From assembly GCA_028066355.1 (NCBI GenBank), contig JALCBP010000001.1, forward strand, positions 131,655-195,654: a stretch of 64,000 bases of DNA, in the 5' to 3' direction. Shown here one piece after another: positions 24,965 through 33,137 of the stretch (the first letter of the stretch is position 1; each line of letters opens with the position of its first letter). This DNA comes from UBA1268 sp002694955 (GTDB taxonomy: Bacteria; Planctomycetota; Planctomycetia; Pirellulales; UBA1268). Under the pieces are notes generated by a model. The model was not told the DNA's origin. It searched no databases and worked only from the letters and a program-made list of their open reading frames with translations. Made by a program: the position numbers and the translations under genes.

Positions 24965-26098
24965 GTGGAACGACACAAGATCAATGTGCGGCTGGACGGA
25001 AGTGTTGCAACGGCCCAACCAGCAACTCGTTCTTATACGATTCATGTTGGTGACATGATACTTCAAGACATCGGGGTTTCACTTTCGGATGACGGCGTGC
25101 AACGAGCGGTTATTCTTTCTGACCAAGCTGTAAGTTCGACACACGGGAAGATTGTTACTCACGCTCTGCAAGATGTATCGATAGAGACTGACCACCTCAT
25201 AATTCCATCAGGTGAAGCATCCAAGTCGCTTGATCAATTAAATCGATTATGGAATGAATTCGCTCGTCTCAAGATCGATCGCAAAACAGTGATACTTGCA
25301 GTCGGCGGCGGTGTTGTTGGTGACCTTGCTGGATTTGTCGCTGCAACATTTTCTCGAGGCTTATATTTTTGGCAGGTACCAACGACATTAGTAGCCCAAG
25401 TTGACAGCGCTATCGGTGGGAAAACCGGTGTAAATCTTCCAGCAGGCAAAAACCTCGTTGGAGCTTTTTGGCAACCTCGAGGAGTGATGGCCGACATAAG
25501 CACGCTTGCAACTTTACCTGATCGTGAGTACGTCAGCGGGCTGGCTGAAGTTGTAAAATACGGAATGATTCTGGATGCTGATTTTTTCCATTGGCTTGAA
25601 AAAAATGTGACTCCAGTGAAAAATCGAGAGACACGATCCGTTGTTCATGTTGTGCGCCGCTCTGCCGAACTCAAGACATTCGTTGTCGAAAGAGATGAAC
25701 GAGAAGTCACTGGTCTAAGAGCCTGCCTAAACTACGGTCACACATTTGCCCACGCGTTCGAAACAGCGACTGGATACGGCACACTTCTTCATGGCGAAGC
25801 TGTTTCTCTTGGAATGATGGCAGCAGCAATTCTCGCCTGTTCAATGAATCGAATCGATCAACTCGTTGTTGACCGACAACACAACCTTCTCAAAGCTCTC
25901 GGACTACCCGTTTCAACGCAGACGCTCAACGGCATAGAGGACGACGAGCTTTTGGGAATTATGTCGCGAGACAAAAAAAGTATTGGTGGCAAACTACGAT
26001 TTATTCTTCCGAGTATGATTGGCAAAGTCGAAACCGTTGATGATGTTTGCCATAAATCTGTTATTTCTGCTATCAACTGCCTTCGTCGGGACACCTAG
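24965..26098 (+). CDS. aroB: 3-dehydroquinate synthase
   Basis: AroB converts DAHP to 3-dehydroquinate, the second step of the shikimate pathway, using NAD and a divalent metal. The 377-residue protein has IPSGEASKSLDQLNRLW, the glycine-rich NAD site AVGGGVVGDLAGFVAATFSR, the substrate loop QVPTTLVAQVDSAIGGKTGV and the metal-ligand helix LNYGHTFAHAFETATGYG, followed by HGEAVSLGMM. The start is a GTG at 24965, one base after the preceding stop. A TTG at 24941 would overlap that gene. No other shikimate gene lies nearby. Confidence 0.95.
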   Translation: MERHKINVRLDGSVATAQPATRSYTIHVGDMILQDIGVSLSDDGVQRAVILSDQAVSSTHGKIVTHALQDVSIETDHLIIPSGEASKSLDQLNRLWNEFARLKIDRKTVILAVGGGVVGDLAGFVAATFSRGLYFWQVPTTLVAQVDSAIGGKTGVNLPAGKNLVGAFWQPRGVMADISTLATLPDREYVSGLAEVVKYGMILDADFFHWLEKNVTPVKNRETRSVVHVVRRSAELKTFVVERDEREVTGLRACLNYGHTFAHAFETATGYGTLLHGEAVSLGMMAAAILACSMNRIDQLVVDRQHNLLKALGLPVSTQTLNGIEDDELLGIMSRDKKSIGGKLRFILPSMIGKVETVDDVCHKSVISAINCLRRDT

Positions 26099-26312
26099 CC
26101 TGCCTAAAGAATCAGTCAGTCTGTTTTTCAGAAGTTATGCATCAATTTTGTAAGGCTTATCAGCCCTTATCCAAATAGGCCATCTTGGACCCGAGTAAAA
26201 CTTTCTTGAGACAAGATCTGCTTAGAAGTCCGTGATGAAAAAACCCGCATGGCAAGCCTTGGCCAAAAGGGTGTTACCACAGTCATTCTCAATGGCTGTT
26301 TTAAGGCGATGC
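26099..26312. other. Convergent spacer between aroB and the PAP2-like gene
   Basis: This 214-nt stretch lies between two convergent genes. It holds two weak hairpins: AAGGCT with AGCCCTT (one bulged base, near 26152-26170) and TCTTG with CAAGA around a 3-nt loop (26204-26216), the second followed on the minus strand by AAGTTTT. Neither is a convincing terminator. I see no gene in it. Confidence 0.3.
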
Positions 26313-27758
26313 CTACCAACTCGCTTCCAGCCCCAGCCCACCTTGATTACCAACTGGGACCGGCACAACTCGCACATGGAAGCCTGCGAAATGATGCTCT
26401 GTTCGGCTGACTGCCAATGAACTCGCCCAGGCAAGATACCAACCAAGAAATGCCTGAGAAGAGTAGTGCGCATCATCATTTATTCTTGAAAAACCAACAA
26501 ATGTAGAGCAGACATAAAGTGTTCCTTTGGCAAGTGGATGCTCGACCATATCAGCCGCGGCAAGAAACGGAATCGCCCCCATAAACGAGTGGCCACTTAC
26601 CCCATTATTATCCTGAAAAAACTTCCAGTCGCTCCCAGAAGGTGACTCTGTATTGACAGATCCATTATTACTTGGACGGGAAGCACCTGTCGCCAATTGA
26701 AGAACGTAAACCGGTGGCCCTCCAACCAAGAACATCCGGAGGCTCCGATCGCCCCACCCTCCCAAGGCATCTCCTACCGGCATCCCTTCAAGTGCGACAC
26801 CTGCCACCGCGGCTATCCCTGCAGCTGGCAATAGGTAAATACCATCGCCTATGTCTTTCGTCGCCGAGAAAAAATCCCCTGTCTGGGAACCGGTAATTCC
26901 CGCCTGCCAAGCATTTTGCATAGTTGTATCAAAGCCAGTATTTGCCATCAGAGCACCCGCACCGAAAGCAGCCGTAACACACGTAAGATTTTCACAGGAA
27001 TAGAAATTTCTGTAATCCTCCAAAATCTTGTGACCTGCACGAGATAGACGCGGGAACTTGCTCCCAGCCCATGGCTGCTTTTGCACACTCTGCGAAGAGA
27101 TAATTTCTGGTGGCATGGGAAGAGAATAAACGGGCTCACTTTCGAGATCCATTCTTTGCGCGAGATCGGTGGTCGCATCAACTGATTGCTGTCCCCGCAA
27201 TTCAGTTTCCCAACCGCCGGTAAGCACAACTCGTTCCGACAGAGGGTTGGCATCATTCAGCGCTAATGGTTGTGTCTCCACTACCGCATCGACCCACGCA
27301 CCATTTGCAGCAGGTAGAACCTGCACAACCACTCGTTGACGTTGCTGAGGCCAGTGCGGCCACGAAGTGCTCAAGCCACCTGTGGAATCACTCTGCCCGT
27401 TTAATGACTGTGGCAGCTGTACCCACGCTGACTCAATCCTGCCAGCTCGGGGGGGTACTGATTCAAAGTCTGGTGGAACAGTCTTGATGACAGGCCAATC
27501 AGTTGCGACCGTCTTGATTGTTTTCTCCCATATGGCATGCCCATCTTCAGCAGCCAAAAACATTCCATCTGATGCAACGGGCAAAGAACCGTGAACAGAT
27601 ACTCCTGAAGAGGAATCGGCAAGTACTGAAGGCCTGTCTTCCGCAGATGACTCAATGGGCAATTGAACCCAGAGCAAGATAAAAAAATGAAGAAGACACC
27701 ATTGCCAAGACAGCAATGGGCCAGAACGCGAACAGAAAAAACATAAAAAGTTTATCAT
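26313..27758 (-). CDS. Exported PAP2-superfamily-like protein with substituted active site
   Basis: The 481-residue protein has an N-terminal hydrophobic signal (residues 1 to about 38), an unassigned region to about 260, and a C-terminal PAP2-like (type 2 phosphatidic acid phosphatase) domain. The three PAP2 motifs are recognisable: QLATGASRP (354-362), SGH (388-390) and SRINDDAH (424-431). Compared with KX6RP, SGH and SRX5HX3D, the first Lys is Gln354 and the final Asp is Gln435, while Arg361, His390 and His431 remain. Activity is therefore doubtful. The ATG at 27756-27758 is chosen because a signal peptide begins there. An upstream TTG is in frame but gives a charged, atypical N-terminus. 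Confidence 0.7.
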   Translation of the reverse strand: MINFLCFFCSRSGPLLSWQWCLLHFFILLWVQLPIESSAEDRPSVLADSSSGVSVHGSLPVASDGMFLAAEDGHAIWEKTIKTVATDWPVIKTVPPDFESVPPRAGRIESAWVQLPQSLNGQSDSTGGLSTSWPHWPQQRQRVVVQVLPAANGAWVDAVVETQPLALNDANPLSERVVLTGGWETELRGQQSVDATTDLAQRMDLESEPVYSLPMPPEIISSQSVQKQPWAGSKFPRLSRAGHKILEDYRNFYSCENLTCVTAAFGAGALMANTGFDTTMQNAWQAGITGSQTGDFFSATKDIGDGIYLLPAAGIAAVAGVALEGMPVGDALGGWGDRSLRMFLVGGPPVYVLQLATGASRPSNNGSVNTESPSGSDWKFFQDNNGVSGHSFMGAIPFLAAADMVEHPLAKGTLYVCSTFVGFSRINDDAHYSSQAFLGWYLAWASSLAVSRTEHHFAGFHVRVVPVPVGNQGGLGLEASW

Positions 27759-27937
27759 TTGGTAGGGTAGGACTTTCGCAACGACGCGAGGGCCAATCAA
27801 GACAGATTTCCCCGACAACCTGCCTTTCGTGCCCCAACTAAGGCTCTCCTTCCTGCCCCGCTTTCCCCAGACAACTTCTTTTGCGTCCAAATGCTATTCT
27901 GCTGACTGGAATTTTTATTTTTACCTAGGGAGGCCTA

Positions 27938-29830
27938 GTGAAAACACCAAGAAAGGCAAACGAGCAGACACCTACTTCTCATACTCTTCACCAACAGGCT
28001 CAAGCCGATTCAAAAATACACCAGACACTTCTTCGCTGGTGGGGATACGACACGTTTCGGCCACTACAAATTGAAGCAATTTCCGCCGCCATTTATGGCA
28101 GAGACTCTGTTGTCGTACTTCCAACAGGTGGCGGCAAGAGCCTCTGCTATCAGCTACCACCTTTGCTGAGCCAGACGACCGATATTGTTGTCTCACCGCT
28201 GGTATCACTTATGAAGGACCAAGTGGACGCACTCGATTCTATCGGCTACCCAGCAGCAACGATTCATGGCGGGCTCTCCCCAGAAGACCGACGAAAGACT
28301 TACCAGAAACTTCAGAACGGGAACCTTCGTTTACTATTTGTTGCCCCAGAACGGCTTTTTAATTCAAATCTTGTGGACACACTTTCACAGTTGCCGATTC
28401 AGCGATTTGCTATCGACGAAGCACATTGCATCAGCCAATGGGGCCACGACTTCCGTCCCGAGTACCGACAACTTTCAGCTTTGCGAGAACTCTTCCCTCA
28501 GGCGAGTTTCCATGCCTACACCGCCACCGCCACACCTCATGTTAGAAAAGATATTGCAGAGCAACTGCATCTCAAAAAACCAGAGGTTCTTGTTGGCACG
28601 TTCGACCGACCGAACCTTACATACCGTGTCATTCAACGTACTGACAAGACAGCACAAATACTTGAAATCCTTGGAAGGCACCGCAAAGAAGCATCGATCA
28701 TCTACTGCAATTCACGCCGCGAAACAGAGAGGCTAGCAAAATCTCTCACCACATCCGGACTTCTTGCGCATCCATACCATGCAGGGCTCGATGCTAAAAA
28801 AAGGCACAGAACTCAAGAAGCTTTTGCAAAAGAAACTCTTGATATTGTCATTGCCACTGTTGCATTTGGCATGGGTATAGATCGATCGAATGTAAGACTC
28901 GTCCTACATACCGGACTTCCAAAAAGCCTCGAAGCCTACCAGCAAGAAACAGGCCGAGCCGGACGTGACGGTCTTGCTGCAGAATGTGTGCTGCTCTATT
29001 CACCGGCTGATGTATTCAGTTGGGAGGCATTGATTCGGCGGGGAGCGGAATCGTCTGAGTTGACTGAGAATGAAGCACAAAAACTTATCAGTTCACAGAT
29101 AGTACATCTGCAACGCATGCGGCAGTATGCCCAAGCAGCACGCTGCCGACATGCTTTTTTATCAGAGCATTTTGGGCAATCATACGAACTCTCTAATTGC
29201 AAGAACTGTGACATCTGCCTCGAGGAGACAACCAACCTGGCTGACAGCACCACTGTGGCTCAGAAAATCCTCTCGTGCGTCGCTCGAATTAAACAACGGT
29301 TCGGCGTCCGTCACCTTTGCGAGGTACTTCGGGGAGCGCAAACAGACGCCGTACAACGAAACAGACACCACAACTTGTCAACATATGGGCTACTAAAAAA
29401 CTTCGACCAGCGTACGTGTGAAAATCTTGTGCATCAACTACTTGACCAGGACTATCTATCAAGAAGTGAAAGCGACCGACCGGTTGTCATGCTGAACCAA
29501 AAATCTTGGGAAATCCTTCGGGGACAACGGGAAGTTACACTTCTTGAGCCACGATTAGGAAAAGCAGTGCGATCTCGAAAAGAGTCTGATGATTGGATTG
29601 GAGTGGACCGACAGCTCTTTGAGCATCTTAGAATTTGGCGCAGGAAAATAGCTACAGAACGAGGGAAACCTGCATGGACAATCCTCGATGATCGAGCCTT
29701 GCGTTCTATTGCCCGCGAAAAGCCAGACACCCTAACTGCACTCCTGCAATGTAAGGGCATTGGTGAAAAACGGTTAGCTGATCATGGGGCAGCAATTCTT
29801 AAAATTTTAAAAAATGTGAACATGAATTAG
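27938..29830 (+). CDS. recQ: ATP-dependent DNA helicase RecQ
   Basis: RecQ is a 3'-5' DNA helicase of recombination and fork repair. The 630-residue protein contains the SF2 motifs in order: Walker A LPTGGGKSLCYQ (61-72), DEAH (160-163) with the aromatic-rich loop after it, TATATPHVRKDI, and motif VI QETGRAGRDG. A zinc-binding RecQ-C-terminal region follows (CKNCDIC, about 421-427), then a winged helix and a C-terminal HRDC domain (about 540-625, with CKGIGEKRLADHG). The start is GTG at 27938, with GGGAGG 4-6 nt upstream. It is convergent with the ABC operon, with 27 nt between the stops. Confidence 0.96.
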   Translation: MKTPRKANEQTPTSHTLHQQAQADSKIHQTLLRWWGYDTFRPLQIEAISAAIYGRDSVVVLPTGGGKSLCYQLPPLLSQTTDIVVSPLVSLMKDQVDALDSIGYPAATIHGGLSPEDRRKTYQKLQNGNLRLLFVAPERLFNSNLVDTLSQLPIQRFAIDEAHCISQWGHDFRPEYRQLSALRELFPQASFHAYTATATPHVRKDIAEQLHLKKPEVLVGTFDRPNLTYRVIQRTDKTAQILEILGRHRKEASIIYCNSRRETERLAKSLTTSGLLAHPYHAGLDAKKRHRTQEAFAKETLDIVIATVAFGMGIDRSNVRLVLHTGLPKSLEAYQQETGRAGRDGLAAECVLLYSPADVFSWEALIRRGAESSELTENEAQKLISSQIVHLQRMRQYAQAARCRHAFLSEHFGQSYELSNCKNCDICLEETTNLADSTTVAQKILSCVARIKQRFGVRHLCEVLRGAQTDAVQRNRHHNLSTYGLLKNFDQRTCENLVHQLLDQDYLSRSESDRPVVMLNQKSWEILRGQREVTLLEPRLGKAVRSRKESDDWIGVDRQLFEHLRIWRRKIATERGKPAWTILDDRALRSIAREKPDTLTALLQCKGIGEKRLADHGAAILKILKNVNMN

Positions 29831-29857
29831 CATGAGTTGTTACACAGACAGCTAACG

Positions 29858-31096
29858 CTACGAAAGATGGACTACACGATCACAGATCAGCGTGAATGGG
29901 TCACTTCCCACAGAGGTCACAACAAGCGTCAATGTTCCTCCGCAGACTTCCTTAAGAAGGTTTGCCAAAGCGAGCTGTTCCTGACTGCTCATGCCGTAAG
30001 CTGGTTCGTCAACAAGAAGAAGTCGAGGGTCTGTCGCCAAGCCACGAGCAATTTCCAAACAACGTTGCTCATAACGTGTCAGGCCTGAAGCAAACAAGAA
30101 CGATTGATCGACCAGGCCCACAGAACGAATGAGCTCTTCTGTCCGCTCAATGCACTTTGCTTTATCTAAAAATGGCCACCATGATGACGATCTCCGATAA
30201 ATACTCTGCTCTACTGAAACGAGGATATTCTCAAAGACTGTCATCGCTGGAAAGTTTCTTGGAGATCGAAATGTACGAGCCACTCCAACCCGAGCAGCAA
30301 CTTCTGGTGAACGCCTTCCCCGCTGCCAAATAGCGAGCGACATTCCAACTCCAAGAAGGAGCCCACAAATAAAAGCAGACCAACCACGAAAACGAATTCG
30401 ACGCTTCCCTGCTGCCAACCGGTCAAGAGTAGCTTCGTCTAACAGCAACTCCCGTTGTGGCTCATTTGCATCGCCCACTAAATCAGTTATGTCTGGTATC
30501 ACACCTGGACCAGTTCGCCGAGCAGTCACCGCTGCTTGCATTTGATGCTGCAATTCCCGGGCTTCAGAAAGATCACGCCGTACGGCGAGAACTTCACGTC
30601 CGTCTGCAGTAACTATTCGCCAAGTACCGGCCAGCCGATCGACAGCCAATTCCGCACGGAAATAACTGCGCAGTCTTTTTCCAAACGTTGCTGGGGTAAA
30701 TGGTTCATCGACTACAAGACCTCTCTTTACAACAGCCAACCACAATCGGTCGATATCGACCGCCGCTGCCGCGCACAACAAACCAACGAGCATGCCTGTA
30801 AACAGTACACCCCAGAATGTTTTCGCCGAAAATGCTTGCTTCAATCGACGCCCATCCAACCGAACTGAACCAGAAAACGCCGGCCGCAGACCGCTGATAG
30901 CATCGAGTAAAGCAACTTTCGACCCTCTTCCTGAATCTATAATGGCAACACTACTACCTGATGCCACATCAATTTCCAATTCCTCGATGAGTGGCATCCC
31001 ACCTGATTGGACGGTAAGCCGATCAATACTCAGAAGTGGAATATCTGCTGGAAGAACTGGGCTGTCACTCGCTTTCTTATTCTCTTCACGGGTCAT
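29858..31096 (-). CDS. LivG-like ATPase domain split by a two-helix membrane insertion; motifs degenerate
   Basis: Residues 21-90 and 265-412 together align with the ATPase subunit of branched-chain amino acid ABC transporters: PAFSGSVRLDG, GVARTFRSPRNFPAMTVFEN, CLEIARGL and LLLVDEPAYGM. Between them, just before the Q-loop, about 175 residues are inserted, with hydrophobic segments at about 94-113 and 239-257 and a polar stretch of about 125 residues between. The Walker A site reads DSGRGSKVA (54-62; Lys60 kept, the following Thr lost), the Q-loop Gln is Arg277, the signature reads LTRYEQ, and the H-loop His is absent (VTSVGSD). Walker B (Asp373, Glu374 region) is intact. The usual C-terminal tail is missing. 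AGGAG lies 8 nt before the ATG, which overlaps the livM stop by 4 nt. It is probably a membrane-anchored pseudo-ATPase; the function is unknown. Confidence 0.85.
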   Translation of the reverse strand: MTREENKKASDSPVLPADIPLLSIDRLTVQSGGMPLIEELEIDVASGSSVAIIDSGRGSKVALLDAISGLRPAFSGSVRLDGRRLKQAFSAKTFWGVLFTGMLVGLLCAAAAVDIDRLWLAVVKRGLVVDEPFTPATFGKRLRSYFRAELAVDRLAGTWRIVTADGREVLAVRRDLSEARELQHQMQAAVTARRTGPGVIPDITDLVGDANEPQRELLLDEATLDRLAAGKRRIRFRGWSAFICGLLLGVGMSLAIWQRGRRSPEVAARVGVARTFRSPRNFPAMTVFENILVSVEQSIYRRSSSWWPFLDKAKCIERTEELIRSVGLVDQSFLFASGLTRYEQRCLEIARGLATDPRLLLVDEPAYGMSSQEQLALANLLKEVCGGTLTLVVTSVGSDPFTLICDRVVHLS

Positions 31097-32175
31097 TGCT
31101 GTGACTCCTGAAATTCAGCAGCGAAACGTTGTGATGGAATGAGTCCTACAGGACGAAAGCGCATCACAACGATCAATGCAATGCCTACAAGAGCCAACCG
31201 CCAACTTCCAAGCGTAAAAAGACTCACATCAACTACTTGACCCTGAATACGCTGCATCCAGAAATCAATCCACGGAATGACAACAATGTCAAAACCAAAC
31301 AAGATGGTGACCCCAATAAGTGTTCCGGGAATACTGCCCAGGCCACCTATTATTACAGCGCAAAGAATTGCGACAGAGCGATGAAAACCAAATGCATTTG
31401 GATCACCGGTGCTACCAATACTTGCGACAGACAGGCAGCCCGCGAGTCCGGCTATTGCTGCAGATATTGTGAAAGCCGAAAGCCGTACTTTCGTTGCAGA
31501 AATTCCTATTGTTGCAGCGGCAAGTGGCTCCTCACGAACAGCAATCCAGGCTCGGCCCAGTGGTGATTTTTCAAGACCCCGTACAAGTAGCATCACAACA
31601 AAAAGAACAAAAAGAGATAGATAGTAGAACCATCGTGAATCAACAACGAACTCTCTACCTAGATCTGTCCCCGCAACAAATATGCCTGATCCTGGAGGTG
31701 GAATCGGACCAAGCCCCTGTATCCCACCTGTTACATTTTCTAGATTCAGAAAAAAAACACGAACGACTTCCCCAAAACCAAGGGTAACGATAGCGAGGTA
31801 CTCACCTCGAAGACGTAATGTTGGAGATCCGAGTAATGTTCCAACTACGGCGGTCACACCAACGCTGACGAAAACCGCTGGAAGAAAACCTACCTCCAAA
31901 GGATTCATCGGGACGGTCAGTATTGCAAGAAAGAGCCCCCCCAATCCAAAAAATGATGCAATTCCGAGGTGGAGTAATCCCGTGAAACCAACCATAACAT
32001 TGAGACCGAGAGCCGCAATGCAAATTATTAAGACCGATGTCATCTGTCCACCGAACCCGCCGGCAAATGTCGGAATAAACCAGGGCGCGAGGGCGAGGAC
32101 GACAAAAACTGGTGTTTCCCAATTTTTCTTGGACCAACAAAAAAGATTGAACAGGGAGACGCCTTGGATTTTCAT
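31093..32175 (-). CDS. livM: Branched-chain amino acid-type ABC transporter permease LivM
   Basis: LivM is one of two membrane subunits of LIV-type (HAAT) ABC importers. The 360-residue protein has about eight hydrophobic segments and the family sequences ALGLNVMVGFTGLLHLGIAS, LRLRGEYLAIVTLGFGEVVR and the ATPase-contacting loop GRAWIAVREEPLAAATIGI. The ATG at 32173-32175 follows GAGGAGGG and overlaps the livH stop by 4 nt. The same frame extends 140 codons further upstream, but those residues are Cys/Ser/Trp-rich shadow sequence of livH. The substrate may be branched-chain amino acids, amides or urea and cannot be decided from sequence. Confidence 0.93.
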   Translation of the reverse strand: MKIQGVSLFNLFCWSKKNWETPVFVVLALAPWFIPTFAGGFGGQMTSVLIICIAALGLNVMVGFTGLLHLGIASFFGLGGLFLAILTVPMNPLEVGFLPAVFVSVGVTAVVGTLLGSPTLRLRGEYLAIVTLGFGEVVRVFFLNLENVTGGIQGLGPIPPPGSGIFVAGTDLGREFVVDSRWFYYLSLFVLFVVMLLVRGLEKSPLGRAWIAVREEPLAAATIGISATKVRLSAFTISAAIAGLAGCLSVASIGSTGDPNAFGFHRSVAILCAVIIGGLGSIPGTLIGVTILFGFDIVVIPWIDFWMQRIQGQVVDVSLFTLGSWRLALVGIALIVVMRFRPVGLIPSQRFAAEFQESQQ

Positions 32176-33089
32176 CGTAGCCCTCCTCTTGTCTTTGATT
32201 TTCCAAAAATACCTTGCGGGCGAAAGGCAAGAAAGACAATGAGCACGAGAAATACTGATGCGATAGCCCAACGCGGACCAAGAACGGCTACCGAAATCGC
32301 ACGGATTAATCCGATTACAAGTCCACCAACTATCGCACCAGGAACACTTCCGATACCTCCAAGCACTGCTGCAGTAAGTGCATACAACCCCAGTTGATGC
32401 CCCATTTGATAGTTGATTGTCGTTGCATGAATACCAGCAGCAACACTCGCAACACCACCGAGAAATCCGCTCAAAAAAAATGTAGCAACCATCAGCCTCC
32501 CCGCTTCCCCCGAACGAGATGTCACGCGGGTGACTGCAGCAATAGAACGCAACGATCTTCCAAAACGAGTTTGACGAAGAAGAACATACAGACAAAGAAC
32601 TGGTGGCACGACAATGATGAGAACCAGAAGATCTGCTAACGCAACAGGAAGTCCACCAAACGAATACATAGACTCAAGAAAAATCTCAGGAAATGCACGA
32701 TCAGTCGGGCCGATCCAAATGAGCCCCACATTCATGAGCACAAACGAAACGCCAATTGTTGAGACAAGGGGTGATAACGGAGGAGCATTCCGCAAAGGAC
32801 GATAGACAAACTGGTCAATACAAACATTCAGACAGCCACAAAAAAGTCCGCTACAAACAGCAGCCAGAACCGCTACAAGGCAACCCGTCAATGGATCAAC
32901 AGGCAGGGGCACGAGGAATGACAATATTGCTAGTGACAGGCAGGCACCAAGCATAACTACATCCCCATGGGCGAAGTGAATGAGCCCAACAGTTCCGTAT
33001 ACCAATGTATACCCGACAGCAATTAGCCCAAGAAATCCACCACTTGTGATTCCGATACCACATTGCTGAAGAAAGGATGCTACGTCCAC
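32172..33089 (-). CDS. livH: Branched-chain amino acid-type ABC transporter permease LivH
   Basis: LivH pairs with LivM to form the transport channel. The 305-residue protein has GFLGLIAVGYTLVYGTVGLI and HFAHGDVVMLGA near the N-terminus, the contact loop TRFGRSLRSIAAVTRVTSRS, and LGGIGSVPGAIVGGLVIGLI near the C-terminus, all typical of LivH. The start is a GTG (33087-33089); an overlapping ATG is out of frame. The gene lies 48 nt after the substrate-binding protein gene and overlaps livM by 4 nt, so these genes form one operon. Confidence 0.93.
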   Translation of the reverse strand: MDVASFLQQCGIGITSGGFLGLIAVGYTLVYGTVGLIHFAHGDVVMLGACLSLAILSFLVPLPVDPLTGCLVAVLAAVCSGLFCGCLNVCIDQFVYRPLRNAPPLSPLVSTIGVSFVLMNVGLIWIGPTDRAFPEIFLESMYSFGGLPVALADLLVLIIVVPPVLCLYVLLRQTRFGRSLRSIAAVTRVTSRSGEAGRLMVATFFLSGFLGGVASVAAGIHATTINYQMGHQLGLYALTAAVLGGIGSVPGAIVGGLVIGLIRAISVAVLGPRWAIASVFLVLIVFLAFRPQGIFGKSKTRGGLR

Positions 33090-33137
33090 GCATCTGTCCC
33101 GACAAAGTAAACCTTCGATAAAGTCTGCACACTAGTC

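Noticed and set aside
32176..32595. A 140-codon upstream extension of livM.
   Set aside because: Its residues are Cys, Ser and Trp-rich shadow sequence of livH in another frame, while the ATG at 32175 has a GAGGAGGG site and begins with a normal LivM N-terminus.
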